A stretch of DNA of 64,000 nucleotides from Arcobacter sp. FWKO B. Its GTDB lineage: Bacteria; Campylobacterota; Campylobacteria; Campylobacterales; Arcobacteraceae. Shown in pieces: positions 9,755 to 18,222 of this stretch. The position numbers and the translations under genes are program-made. The DNA is taken from contig NZ_CP041403.1 in the NCBI RefSeq assembly GCF_014844135.1, positions 682,001 through 746,000 on the forward strand, written 5' to 3'. Every line of letters starts with the position of its first letter. The first letter of the stretch is position 1. Under the pieces are notes generated by a model. That model ran no database searches and was not told where the DNA came from. It saw only the letters and a program-made list of their open reading frames with translations.

Positions 9755-9798
9755 TCTGTGAGCCGTGAGAGTCGTAAATCGTGAGTCGTAATTTGTGA
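9755..9798. repeat. Heptanucleotide-type repeat array
   Basis: Degenerate 7-base units with the pattern NNYGTRA (TCTGTGA, GCCGTGA, ATCGTGA, GTCGTAA, TTTGTGA) lie just before the cysteine synthase gene on the minus strand. One unit is 9 bases long. Similar 7-base arrays recur between genes elsewhere in the window. Confidence 0.6.
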
Positions 9799-9819
9799 AA
9801 ACTCTACTCACTACTCTCA

Positions 9820-9840
9820 CCAGTCATAGACTGGCTTTCC
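9820..9840. repeat. REP-like palindrome, single copy
   Basis: CCAGTCATAGACTGG followed by CTTTCC. The palindrome and its tail match the right half of the element at 9903-9966, with one base changed in the tail. It is the start of a duplicated segment that also contains a decayed piece of the metY 3' end. Confidence 0.7.
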
Positions 9841-9899
9841 TCAATTAAATGCTTGCTTCACATCTTTATCTTATGGCTACAGGATTGATTCCTGATTTT
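9841..9899 (-). pseudogene. Decayed duplicate of the metY 3' end
   Basis: Read on the minus strand this stretch encodes KSGINPVAIR, then a stop and degenerate sequence ending near ATTTAATTGA. The intact metY just next to it has KSGINPATIRLS and ends in QAFN. The copy lacks roughly 40 bases of the middle of this tail. Both copies are preceded on the plus strand by the same CACCAGTCATAGACTGG palindrome, so this looks like an old tandem duplication of the gene tail that then decayed. Confidence 0.7.
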
Positions 9900-9902
9900 A
9901 AT

Positions 9903-9966
9903 GGAACCCCAGTCTATGACTGGGCTTGTCTTAGCTTCTTTTTCACCAGTCATAGACTGGCGTTCC
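9903..9966. repeat. BIME-like inverted pair of REP palindromes
   Basis: The element starts GGAACCCCAGTCTATGACTG and ends with the inverted counterpart CCAGTCATAGACTGGCGTTCC, so two palindromes face each other around a 20-odd-base spacer. It abuts the metY stop codon. Related elements lie at 50649-50729, 62224-62243 and 32892-32911. It may also act as a transcription terminator for metY. Confidence 0.75.
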
Positions 9967-11232
9967 TTAGTTAAACGCTTGCGTTAAATCAGCTATCAAA
10001 TCTTTTGGATTTTCTAGTCCAATGCTTAGTCTTATAGTCGCAGGATTTATTCCTGATTTTACAAGCTCATCTGATGGTATTTGAGAGTGAGTTGTGCTTG
10101 CTGGGTGAGTTATCAAAGATTTACTATCACCTATATTTACTACCACACTAAAAAGCTTGACACTATCTATAATGTGCTTTGCTTCTTCATAAGTTCCAAC
10201 ATCAAAAGACAATAAACCACTTGCACTACCATTTTTAAAATATTTCTCTACTCTATTATTTTGTGAGCTACTTTTTAATGCTGGGTAATTAACAGATTTT
10301 ACTTTTGGATGAGCTTCTAAAAATTTAGCAACTTCTAAAGCATTTTGAGAGTGTTTCTCTACTCTTAAATCAAGTGTTTCTAAACCATTTATTAAAAGCC
10401 ATGCATTAAATGGAGATATACAAGCTCCAATATCTCTAAGAAGTGCAAGTCTAATTCTTAGACAAAAACAAGGCAATGGTAATGATGTATAAACAAGTCC
10501 GTGATAACTCTCATCAGGCATACTAAAATGTGTATATCTTGGAGATGAACTAAAAAACTCATTTAATCCATCTCTTTCAACTACAATACCACCTATTGCT
10601 CTACCTTGCCCATCAGTGTATTTTGATAGTGAGTGTACAACTATATCAACACCCCAAGAAATTGGATTAAATAGTGCAGCAGTTGCTACTGTATTATCAC
10701 ATACTGTTACAACTCCATGTTTTTTGGCAATTGATACTATTTTATCCACATCACTTACTACTATTTGTGGATTTGATAGTGATTCAAAAAATATTGCCTT
10801 TGTTTTGTCATCTATTTGTGACTCTAAGTTATCAACATTTTCACAATCAAATATTTTTGCTTTAATTCCAAATCTTTTGATAGTATGTGCCAAAAGTGTA
10901 ACAGCTCCACCATAGAGTTTGTTTGATATTATTATATTATCCCCAGCTTCAGCTAGGTTTGCTATGGCATAAAATATCGCTGATTGTCCAGAAGCTACAG
11001 CTATAGCACTAGCCCCACCTTCAATCTCTGCAAATCTTTTCTCTAGTACATCAGTAGTTGGATTTGTAAGTCTTGTATAAATTGGTCCTAGTTCTTTAAG
11101 ACTAAATAAATTTGCAGCATGCTCAGCATCTCTAAAAGCATAAGCAGTAGTCTGCTCTATTGGAACACTCATACTACCAAATCCTGATTTTTTATCATAT
11201 CCACCATGTAATGCTATTGTTTCTTTTTCCAT
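9967..11232 (-). CDS. metY: O-acetylhomoserine sulfhydrylase (O-acetylhomoserine aminocarboxypropyltransferase)
   Basis: PLP enzyme forming homocysteine from O-acetylhomoserine and sulfide, the direct sulfhydrylation route to methionine. The Cys/Met metabolism fold is shown by QTTAYAFRDAEHAA, YTRLTNPTTDVLEKR, ASGQSAIFYA and the PLP lysine in VVHSLSKYTDGQG. The start at MEKETIALHGGY is chosen (421 aa): AAAGG lies 7 bases upstream and the family begins there, while the longer open frame adds 26 unconserved residues. A REP-like pair abuts the stop codon. Confidence 0.93.
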   Translation of the reverse strand: MEKETIALHGGYDKKSGFGSMSVPIEQTTAYAFRDAEHAANLFSLKELGPIYTRLTNPTTDVLEKRFAEIEGGASAIAVASGQSAIFYAIANLAEAGDNIIISNKLYGGAVTLLAHTIKRFGIKAKIFDCENVDNLESQIDDKTKAIFFESLSNPQIVVSDVDKIVSIAKKHGVVTVCDNTVATAALFNPISWGVDIVVHSLSKYTDGQGRAIGGIVVERDGLNEFFSSSPRYTHFSMPDESYHGLVYTSLPLPCFCLRIRLALLRDIGACISPFNAWLLINGLETLDLRVEKHSQNALEVAKFLEAHPKVKSVNYPALKSSSQNNRVEKYFKNGSASGLLSFDVGTYEEAKHIIDSVKLFSVVVNIGDSKSLITHPASTTHSQIPSDELVKSGINPATIRLSIGLENPKDLIADLTQAFN

Positions 11233-11350
11233 TTTAAACCTTTTGTTTGTCATATATAATAAAAGTTTATCATATTCATTGTTAATCATATATAAGATTT
11301 GAAAAATCATAAAGTTTAATTTAATAATCTTTATAGCATAATTATATCAA

Positions 11351-11366
11351 ATGAATAGTCATTCAT
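11351..11366. promoter_or_regulatory. Palindrome upstream of the sulfide:quinone reductase-like gene
   Basis: ATGAAT-AGTC-ATTCAT lies about 20 bases before the start codon, a suitable place for a repressor. No named regulator is matched; the nearby Rrf2 protein is a candidate. Confidence 0.4.
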
Positions 11367-11385
11367 ACATTAAAAGAGGTGTAAT

Positions 11386-12771
11386 ATGTCAGAAATACTA
11401 TTAAAAGATCTTGGTATATCAAGAAGAGAGGCTTTCAAAAGAGTTGCTACATTAGGTGCTTTGAGTTTTGGTACACATTCAAGTGCAAATGCAACAAATA
11501 CAATAAAGTCAACAAATGCGAAAATAGTAATAATAGGTGGTGGTGCAGGTGGCATTAGTGTAGCTGCTAGATTATGTAGAGCTATAAAACAACCTAATGT
11601 AACTATAATTGAACCAAATGATAAACATATATATCAAGCTGGACAAACTCTAGTAGGTGGTGGTATTATAAAAGCTTCAAAACTAATAGTCGATGAAGCA
11701 AGGCTAATTCCAAAAGATGCAAAATGGATAAAGTCATCTGCAAAAAAAATAGATCCAGATCAAAACAAAATATACCTAAGTAATGATGAAATAGTTGAAT
11801 ATGATTATCTTGTTTTAGCTCCTGGGCTTCAGTATGACTGGGAAAAGATAGAAGGTTTAAGTGCCCATAATTTAGGAAAAGATGGTATTTGTTCTATATT
11901 TACACTACAAGGATCTTCACAAACTTGGGAAATGATTCAATCGTTCTCAAAAACAGGTGGGAATGGTTATTTTACACACCCATCAACTCCTATTAAATGT
12001 GGCGGAGCACCAAAAAAAATATTGTATCTTACAGATGCACATATGAGAAGAAAAAGAACACGAAATAATGCTCAATTAACCTTTAGTCCACATAGTATGA
12101 ATATGTTTTCTCTTAAAGAATTTGATGAGGCTATTTATAAACAATTTGATAGTAGAAATATCAAATACCAAATGGGGCACGATTTAGTCAAAATCAATCC
12201 TAGCAAAAAAGAAGCAACCTATGAGTTTATAACACAAAGACAAGGTGAGTGGGATGAGGATTTAGAAGAATATGAAATAATAAAAGAGGCACAGCATATT
12301 ACTAAGCCTTATGATTTCATACATATTACACCCTCTATGAGTGCACCAGATTTTTTGAAAGACTCAAAGCTTATATGGGATAGAGGGGCTCTTGCTGATT
12401 TGAAATTTATCAATGTAGACCAATATACTCTCCAAAATCCAAACTATACAAATGTGTTTGGTATTGGGGATGCAATAGGGACTCCTTTTGGAAAAACTGG
12501 GGGAAGTGTAAGAAAACAAGCACCAGTTGTAGTAGAGAATTTACTTTCTGTAATAGAGGGTAAAGAACCAACAGCTAAATACAACGGATATACTGTTTGT
12601 CCTTTTATCACAAGCTATGGAACGGTAATGTTAGCTGAGTTTGACTATAGTGGTAAACCAACACCGATAATTCCACTTGATCCAACTCAAGAAAGATGGA
12701 TATGGTGGATGCTTAAAGTATATATGCTTGAGCCAATATATTTTTACGGTATGATGAAAGGTGTATTATAA
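11386..12771 (+). CDS. Sulfide:quinone oxidoreductase-like FAD flavoprotein
   Basis: Predicted membrane-associated flavoprotein passing electrons from sulfide to quinone. It has a Tat-like N-terminus (SRREAFKRVATLGALSFG), a Rossmann FAD motif IIGGGAGGISVAARL near residue 48, and GIGDAIGTPFGKTGGSVRKQ near residue 365, typical of the SQR/FCSD superfamily. Cysteines in PIKCGGAPKK and YTVCPFITSYG fit the SQR redox pair. The hydrophobic C-terminal segment with WIWWMLKVYMLEPIYFYGMM would bind the membrane. Length 461 aa. The subtype is unassigned; a related quinone-linked flavoenzyme is possible. The gene is followed by an Rrf2 regulator. Confidence 0.82.
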   Translation: MSEILLKDLGISRREAFKRVATLGALSFGTHSSANATNTIKSTNAKIVIIGGGAGGISVAARLCRAIKQPNVTIIEPNDKHIYQAGQTLVGGGIIKASKLIVDEARLIPKDAKWIKSSAKKIDPDQNKIYLSNDEIVEYDYLVLAPGLQYDWEKIEGLSAHNLGKDGICSIFTLQGSSQTWEMIQSFSKTGGNGYFTHPSTPIKCGGAPKKILYLTDAHMRRKRTRNNAQLTFSPHSMNMFSLKEFDEAIYKQFDSRNIKYQMGHDLVKINPSKKEATYEFITQRQGEWDEDLEEYEIIKEAQHITKPYDFIHITPSMSAPDFLKDSKLIWDRGALADLKFINVDQYTLQNPNYTNVFGIGDAIGTPFGKTGGSVRKQAPVVVENLLSVIEGKEPTAKYNGYTVCPFITSYGTVMLAEFDYSGKPTPIIPLDPTQERWIWWMLKVYMLEPIYFYGMMKGVL

Positions 12772-12856
12772 AAAGTGTGTGGATAATTCTTTATTATCTA
12801 AACTCTTAATGCAAATATGTTATAATAAATATATTTGAATTAAAAGGTTTTTAGAT

Positions 12857-13270
12857 ATGGCTGGAATATCCACAAAAGGTGTATATGGAGTAATTGCAAC
12901 TTATTATATTTACTCACATCAATGTAGTAGTGCTGTAAAAAGTGTTGAAATTGCTGCTAAGATGGAATTACCTCAAAACTATCTCGAACAAATACTACTT
13001 ATTCTAAAAAATGCAAATATCCTCAAAAGTATAAGGGGAGCAAAAGGTGGGTATGTATTGGCTCGTGAGGCAAAAGATATTACTGTTCTTGAAATCATAG
13101 AAGCTCTTGATGGCTCTATTTGTGACTTTGATACTGGCAATAACCGTGATTGTAAACTACTTTCTTTCTGGGATGAAGCTAGAAAAGGGATAAAAGAACA
13201 GTTTAATATCCCTATTTCTAAACTAGATGAATATACAAACAACTACAATAATTTTACCTATATGATATAA
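12857..13270 (+). CDS. Rrf2-family transcriptional regulator
   Basis: DNA-binding regulator of the IscR/NsrR/CymR superfamily. The winged helix shows GVIATYYIYSHQ, VEIAAKMELPQNYLEQIL and IRGAKGGYVLAREAKDITVLEIIEA. Only two cysteines occur in the region (ICDFD and RDCKLL), one short of the usual three Fe-S cluster ligands, so it may be a CymR-like sensor without a cluster or use another ligand. Length 137 aa. Its place between sulfide oxidation, cysteine and methionine genes suggests control of sulfur metabolism; this is inference. Confidence 0.88.
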   Translation: MAGISTKGVYGVIATYYIYSHQCSSAVKSVEIAAKMELPQNYLEQILLILKNANILKSIRGAKGGYVLAREAKDITVLEIIEALDGSICDFDTGNNRDCKLLSFWDEARKGIKEQFNIPISKLDEYTNNYNNFTYMI

Positions 13271-13282
13271 AATACTAAATAT

Positions 13283-13302
13283 TGGTAAAATTTTATTTAC
13301 CA
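13283..13302. promoter_or_regulatory. TGGTAAA-N6-TTTACCA palindrome (copy 1), possible operator
   Basis: Perfect inverted repeat TGGTAAAATTTTATTTACCA, with arms extending to 11 bp (ATATTGGTAAA). It lies 13 bases after the rrf2 stop and about 180 bases before the PhnD-like gene. It could serve as the rrf2 terminator, but the arms and spacing are identical to palindromes at 13450, 24954 and 41333, which favours a protein-binding site. Confidence 0.6.
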
Positions 13303-13354
13303 ATATTATAAATTTTAATAATAAATTAAGCTAATATATTTTACAATTCTATCA

Positions 13355-13442
13355 AGAGCATATAGACCTAAGTTTAGGTAGACGCTAATAGAAGCTTTTG
13401 CATCTTATTTTTTGTTCAATCCATAAAAATCACAACTGCTCT
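13355..13442 (+). other. Candidate structured 5' leader of the PhnD-like importer operon
   Basis: AGAGCA (13355-13360) can pair with TGCTCT (13437-13442), closing an 88-nt element with an internal hairpin ACCT/AGGT at 13366-13379. A TACAAT -10-like hexamer at 13342-13347 would start transcripts near the first strand of this helix. No known riboswitch class is recognised. Confidence 0.3.
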
Positions 13443-13449
13443 ATATATG

Positions 13450-13469
13450 GTATAAATATTTTTACCATA
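13450..13469. promoter_or_regulatory. TGGTAAA-N6-TTTACCA palindrome (copy 2), possible operator
   Basis: TGGTATAAATATTTTTACCA matches the 14 conserved positions except one. It ends 15 bases before the start codon of the PhnD-like gene, next to the ribosome binding site AGGAG. The same placement (13 bases before the start) is seen at the fdh-linked polyferredoxin gene. Confidence 0.65.
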
Positions 13470-13484
13470 AAATAGGAGAAAACA

Positions 13485-14360
13485 ATGTCAAAAACAATCC
13501 TTAGATTAATAGGACTAGTCGCAATTCTTTGCTTATCACTTTTTGCTGCACCGCAAAAACTCATCATTACTGCTATACCAGATGATAGTGCAACCAATAT
13601 GAAAGAGTTTTTTGGACTTATTGCATCACATATCCAAAAAGAAACTGGGATTCCTACAGAATATGTACATGTGGAAAACTACGCTGCAACTGTAACTGCT
13701 CTTGCTACTGGTAAAGCTCATCTTGCATGGTTTGGTGCTGTTACAACGGCTCAAGCATATATGATGATGGGAGATGATTTAGAAGTTGTAGCTGCAAGAG
13801 ATATAGACAAAGAGTTTGTAAGCTATTTTATTGCAAATAGTGAGCTAAATATACCGCCAGTCAAAGACTTAAAAGAACTAGCCCTTCTAGCAAAAGATAA
13901 AAACTGGAACTTCACATTTGGTAGCAAAAGCTCCACTTCAAGCCATCTTATGCCAAGAAGTTTTTTTGCTGAACAAAGTGGACAAAGACCAGAACAAGTA
14001 TTTAGAAATGTAGCATATAGTGGAAGCCATGATGTGGTAGTACAAAAAGTTGCAAATAATGAGTTTCATATAGGTGCATTGGGTCAGCCTCCTTATGATA
14101 GAACAAGTGATGATATTAAATCTAAAGCCCCAATTATCTATACAACTCCAAAATTTACAAACTATTGTTTTGCTACAAAGAAAAATATAGGTGCAGATAC
14201 AATAGCAAAGATAAAAACTGCACTATTAAATCTACATACATCAGATGAAGGGGCAAAAGCTCTTGGTTATCTCAAATCAAAAGGGTTTGTGGATGCACAT
14301 ATCAGCGAATGGATGGGATATGTAGAACTACTTAAATCAGGAGTGGATATTGGTAAATAA
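13485..14360 (+). CDS. PhnD-like ABC transporter substrate-binding protein
   Basis: Periplasmic binding protein of the phosphate/phosphite/phosphonate family. A signal peptide (about 1-20, ending LFAAPQ) is followed by the family segments TAIPDDSATNMKEFFGLIA, VENYAATVTALATGKAHLAW and FGSKSSTSSHLMPR. Length 291 aa is typical. The start has AGGAG 9 bases upstream. It heads an operon with an ATPase and a fused permease. The ligand is unknown: phosphonate or phosphite by family, but the shared operator with selenium and formate genes leaves another oxyanion possible. Confidence 0.85.
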   Translation: MSKTILRLIGLVAILCLSLFAAPQKLIITAIPDDSATNMKEFFGLIASHIQKETGIPTEYVHVENYAATVTALATGKAHLAWFGAVTTAQAYMMMGDDLEVVAARDIDKEFVSYFIANSELNIPPVKDLKELALLAKDKNWNFTFGSKSSTSSHLMPRSFFAEQSGQRPEQVFRNVAYSGSHDVVVQKVANNEFHIGALGQPPYDRTSDDIKSKAPIIYTTPKFTNYCFATKKNIGADTIAKIKTALLNLHTSDEGAKALGYLKSKGFVDAHISEWMGYVELLKSGVDIGK

Positions 14361-15129
14361 CAATACCGATATAATATTTAAACTTGAAAATGTATCCAAA
14401 AACTTTGGAACTACTAAAGTAATAGACAATATTTCACTCACTATTAATTTGGGTGAAAAGGTTGCAGTTATTGGTCCTTCTGGGGCTGGTAAAACTACTT
14501 TATTTAGGCTAATGTCTGGGATTATACACCCAAATGATGGGAGATTAGAGATATTTGGTATTGATAGTGCTAAGCTAAATAGCAAAAATCTCAAAAAAAT
14601 AAGACGAAATATTGGTGTATTATACCAAAATGACAACCTTATCTCACAACTTCGGGTGGTACATAATGTTCTTATGGGTAAACTTGGGGTTTGGAATATT
14701 TTTAAATCAATATTGTCACTCATTTGGCCTCAAGATATAGCTCTAGCAAAAGAGGCACTCAAAAAAGTAGAACTACAAGACAAACTTTGGGCGATGCCAA
14801 CAGAACTATCAGGTGGACAACAACAAAGAGTAGCCCTTGCAAGGCTTTTGGTACAAGAGCCTAAGGTAATGCTTGCGGATGAGCCTGTAAGTCAGCTTGA
14901 TATAAGACTTGGTAGAGAAATCATAGAAATATTATCAAATATAGCATCAAATCTTAATAATACTCTAATAGTAAATCTTCATACTTTAGAGTTATTACAC
15001 GGACATTTTGATAGGGTAATAGCACTAAAAAACGGTAAGATTTTTTGGGAAGGCAAACCCGAAGAACTAACCCAAGAGATACTTTTTGAACTCTATGGTG
15101 CAGAATATAAAACACTACATTTAGGCTAA
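14350..15129 (+). CDS. PhnC-like ABC transporter ATPase
   Basis: ATP-binding subunit of the importer. Walker A is GPSGAGKTT, the signature is LSGGQQQRVALARLL, and Walker B is VMLADEPVS. Length 259 aa is typical of PhnC. The TTG start overlaps the end of the PhnD-like gene by 11 bases and is supported by AGGAG at 14339-14343, 6 bases upstream. The next gene starts one base after the stop, so the three genes form one tightly coupled operon. Confidence 0.88.
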   Translation: MVNNNTDIIFKLENVSKNFGTTKVIDNISLTINLGEKVAVIGPSGAGKTTLFRLMSGIIHPNDGRLEIFGIDSAKLNSKNLKKIRRNIGVLYQNDNLISQLRVVHNVLMGKLGVWNIFKSILSLIWPQDIALAKEALKKVELQDKLWAMPTELSGGQQQRVALARLLVQEPKVMLADEPVSQLDIRLGREIIEILSNIASNLNNTLIVNLHTLELLHGHFDRVIALKNGKIFWEGKPEELTQEILFELYGAEYKTLHLG

Positions 15130-15130
15130 T

Positions 15131-16996
15131 ATGACTTATATAAACGAACAAAAAAGACCTTGGGGGCATTGGGCTGGGATATTTACTATCATAGTTCTTT
15201 TAATAGCATCTTTTGTGGCTGTAGAATGGGATTTTCATTCATTAAGCGATGCTAATCAAAGAGCTATGGCATTTGATAGAATGCTCTCTTGGCTTTATGC
15301 TTTTTCAAATCCTGATTTGAGTAAAGAGTTCTTACAACACTCATTTGCTCTCACACTTCAAACTCTAAGTGCTGCTGTACTAGCTACATTTTTATCTATA
15401 ATAGCTGCTTTTTTTCTTGCTATGGGTTCAGCAAAAAGTGTTTGTGTGGCTCAAAGTAAAGGTGTGTTTTATTATTTTTGGTCTTTTGTTTGTTCATTTT
15501 GTAGAATTGTGCAAGATATTTTAAGAGCTGTTCCTGATTTTGTCTGGGCTGTGATATTAGTAGCAGTTATTGGACTAGGACCACTAACTGGTGCATTGGC
15601 TTTGGCTCTTAGTATGACTGGGATTTTGGCAAAAGTATATAGTGAATTATATGATAGTGTAGATAAAAAAAAGTACGAACAAGTAAATTCTCTTGGTGCT
15701 GGAAAATTGGGAGTGTTTTTTTATGCTATTGCTCCACTATCTTCTAGGGGGGTTTTGAGTTTTACTTTGATGAGGGCTGAGTGTGCTATAAGAAATGCTG
15801 CTGTTATAGGAGCTGTTGGAGGGGGAGGACTTGGGTCTGATATTTGGTACAATATCCAATTTGGTGACTGGGCTAAAGTTGCTACTTTGATACTTTTTAC
15901 ACTCGCACTTACTCTTAGTGCTGATTTAGTGAGTAACTTTATAAGAAAACAACTAAGAAACGATCCAAATCACCCAAAATCTAACAAACAAAAATCTTTA
16001 TTTAAAGAGCTATCAAGAAGTTATATTGCTTTAGCTACTGCTGGGATTATTGTGATATGGTCTGTTTGGTTTATGGGATGGGGGAACAATACTCCACAAG
16101 GGAACAAAAACCATCTTCAAAGTGTTGTGGAACTTTTCACCCAAGATTCTTGGAAAAACTTATCTTTTTTTGAGAGATTATTAAAACCTGATTTTGATTT
16201 GGCAGCTATTGGGATAGGTGATGAAGAGAGTATTTTGAAAAAAGAAGCCAACAACCAAACAGTAAAACTTTTTAGTCAATATTCAGTATTTGACCTTTGG
16301 CAAATCAATGCGTGGAAAAGCTGGGATGAAGAGCTAAATAAATGGTTTGTTTATAGAGTTATCAAATCAGCTGGTGTTCCTTTGGCAATGGCAATTGTAG
16401 GGACTTTGCTTGGTGTTTTGATGGCTATAGCTATTAGTTATCCCCATTCGTATGGATTTATGTGTGAATCAAGTCAATTTACAGGGGAAAAACCATCACT
16501 AATAAAAAAAACTATTGGCAATATTAAACTCTACCTTGCAAAACTAACTGGACTAATCTCAAGAGGAGTTCCTGAGGTTATGTGGGCATTTTTATTTATA
16601 TCTTTTTTTGGACCAGGTATCCTTGCTGGAACACTAGCTATTGCCATTCATAGTGCTGGTGTATTGGTGAGAGTTTTTAGTGAAAGTATTGATAATATCC
16701 CTTATAGAAAGTTTGAGCAATCATTTAGTGGCTCAAAAATCACATGTTTTGGACTTGTAGCTATTCCAGTTGCTTGGAAAGAGTGGCTTACATATTCGTT
16801 TTTTCAATTTGAATCAAATGTTCGTATGGCTGTAGTTCTTGGAATTGTAGGTGCTGGTGGTCTTGGATTTATGTTTAGTTTCAATTTCGAATGGTTTATG
16901 TTTGAACAAGCATCAACTTATCTTTTGATGATAATCGCCCTTACTATTATCATAGATAGAATATCAAGAAGACTCAACCTTTCTAGGGTTGGGTGA
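15131..16996 (+). CDS. PhnE-like ABC transporter permease, two permease domains fused
   Basis: Inner-membrane permease of the same importer. It has 621 residues, about twice a usual PhnE. Two BPD_transp_1 units are visible, one in the N-terminal half (ILRAVPDFVWAVILVAVIGLG, with the EAA-like segment EQVNSLGAGKLGVFFYAIAP) and one in the C-terminal half (GLISRGVPEVMWAFLFISFF, with EQSFSGSKITCFGLVAIPVA). Each half ends in an IGAVGGGGLG / LGIVGAGGLGF repeat. The fusion presumably replaces a homo- or heterodimer of PhnE. Confidence 0.85.
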   Translation: MTYINEQKRPWGHWAGIFTIIVLLIASFVAVEWDFHSLSDANQRAMAFDRMLSWLYAFSNPDLSKEFLQHSFALTLQTLSAAVLATFLSIIAAFFLAMGSAKSVCVAQSKGVFYYFWSFVCSFCRIVQDILRAVPDFVWAVILVAVIGLGPLTGALALALSMTGILAKVYSELYDSVDKKKYEQVNSLGAGKLGVFFYAIAPLSSRGVLSFTLMRAECAIRNAAVIGAVGGGGLGSDIWYNIQFGDWAKVATLILFTLALTLSADLVSNFIRKQLRNDPNHPKSNKQKSLFKELSRSYIALATAGIIVIWSVWFMGWGNNTPQGNKNHLQSVVELFTQDSWKNLSFFERLLKPDFDLAAIGIGDEESILKKEANNQTVKLFSQYSVFDLWQINAWKSWDEELNKWFVYRVIKSAGVPLAMAIVGTLLGVLMAIAISYPHSYGFMCESSQFTGEKPSLIKKTIGNIKLYLAKLTGLISRGVPEVMWAFLFISFFGPGILAGTLAIAIHSAGVLVRVFSESIDNIPYRKFEQSFSGSKITCFGLVAIPVAWKEWLTYSFFQFESNVRMAVVLGIVGAGGLGFMFSFNFEWFMFEQASTYLLMIIALTIIIDRISRRLNLSRVG

Positions 16997-17040
16997 TTTT
17001 TTATTTATGGTACAAAAACTTATAAGTATCAAAAATTGCC

Positions 17041-18222
17041 TTATCGTTTCTCTAAATCAAAATAAACTACTCTTAAATTGAGTTTTGATTGTGCTTCTTG
17101 GCAATATGTATATTTTAGTTTTGGTTGTTTTTGGTCAAGTCTAGGGTAGATTAAATAGAGCTGATTGTTTTTGTATTTTTTTCCATAAGCATATAATTGA
17201 TACATATCTGATTGGCTTATATCTTTTTCCTCTGTGATATTCTTCCATTTGGTATCGACTATAATAATAGATTCTTTCCAGTTTATTACAATATCTGGGC
17301 GGAGTGCAAATTTTTGATGACTATCTACAAGATATTTTCCTTTATCTTGAAGACTCACATCAAAGCCTTTTTTCTTCAAATAACGCCCTACATAGCTTTC
17401 AAAAAGTAAATTCATATCAAAAAGTAATGCAAATGCTATTGTATTACCTTTATATGGACTAAAACTATTATCAAGTAAAAATGTCTTACACCATAAAAGG
17501 ACTAATTCATAATCTTTCATTTGACGGTTTAGTTTGATTTTTTCAAAATCAGTTTTGATATTGTGTGAGATACCAACATCATCAAAAACAAATAAAAACT
17601 CCCTAATTCGCTGTTGATTTTTGTTTAATTTTGATTTTTTATAAAGATATTGAAGTGTAGTTTTTATAAGTCTATTTTCCACCCTATCACTTACAAATTC
17701 TTGATACTGCACAAAAAACCTCTCTTTATGGATATAGTTGTATTTTATCTGTTCATTTATTTTGAGTTTGCCTTTTAAAAATTTGAGATTTTCTTCTTTG
17801 GTGATATAGTCTGATTTTATCCCTTTTTGTACAAGTCTAGCCAGTTCTTCTACAAACATAGTGATAAATATTTCAAGAAGTGGCATTTTGTAAGTTTTCA
17901 GATTTGCCGTATTAAGATTTTTAAATGGCGATTTTTTTAGAGTTTTTAGCATCTTTAGTAAAATATCTTTTGATTTTTGTTCATCTACATTTTTAACTTT
18001 TGGTAATATCTCTATAGTAGTACCATCTTTTGTTTGAATAACTCCTACGAATTTTTGAGCTTGAAGAACTTTACCATAACCTTTTTTTGTGGTAATTTTG
18101 AGATATTGTGTTGTTTCATTATCTAAAACAAATTTTTCAAGTGCTTCAAAAGTTTCTGGTTTGATATAATTTTTATCGTTTATATCTTTATATTGGAGAT
18201 ATTCAAACTCTTTAATTATCAT
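17041..18222 (-). CDS. mcrC: McrC-family subunit of a McrBC-type modification-dependent restriction system
   Basis: Nuclease partner of the McrB GTPase; McrBC cleaves DNA carrying modified cytosine. The protein shows family segments such as KNVDEQKSKDILLKMLKTLKK, FVEELARLVQKGI and the C-terminal PD-(D/E)xK-like region LRPDIVINWKESIIIVDTKWK, where Asp and Glu/Asp-x-Lys would bind metal. The start at MIIKEFEYLQYKDI (394 aa) is preferred: it overlaps the mcrB stop by only 11 bases, whereas the longer open frame would overlap by 83. Third gene of the fic-mcrB-mcrC operon. Confidence 0.88.
   Translation of the reverse strand: MIIKEFEYLQYKDINDKNYIKPETFEALEKFVLDNETTQYLKITTKKGYGKVLQAQKFVGVIQTKDGTTIEILPKVKNVDEQKSKDILLKMLKTLKKSPFKNLNTANLKTYKMPLLEIFITMFVEELARLVQKGIKSDYITKEENLKFLKGKLKINEQIKYNYIHKERFFVQYQEFVSDRVENRLIKTTLQYLYKKSKLNKNQQRIREFLFVFDDVGISHNIKTDFEKIKLNRQMKDYELVLLWCKTFLLDNSFSPYKGNTIAFALLFDMNLLFESYVGRYLKKKGFDVSLQDKGKYLVDSHQKFALRPDIVINWKESIIIVDTKWKNITEEKDISQSDMYQLYAYGKKYKNNQLYLIYPRLDQKQPKLKYTYCQEAQSKLNLRVVYFDLEKR

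Noticed and set aside
9368-9784. Plus-strand 138-residue open frame.
   Set aside because: It is the shadow of the cysteine synthase gene, with no family resemblance and no RBS.
13283-13302. Reading this palindrome only as the rrf2 terminator.
   Set aside because: A terminator role is possible, but identical arms and spacing recur at three other promoter regions without terminator function.
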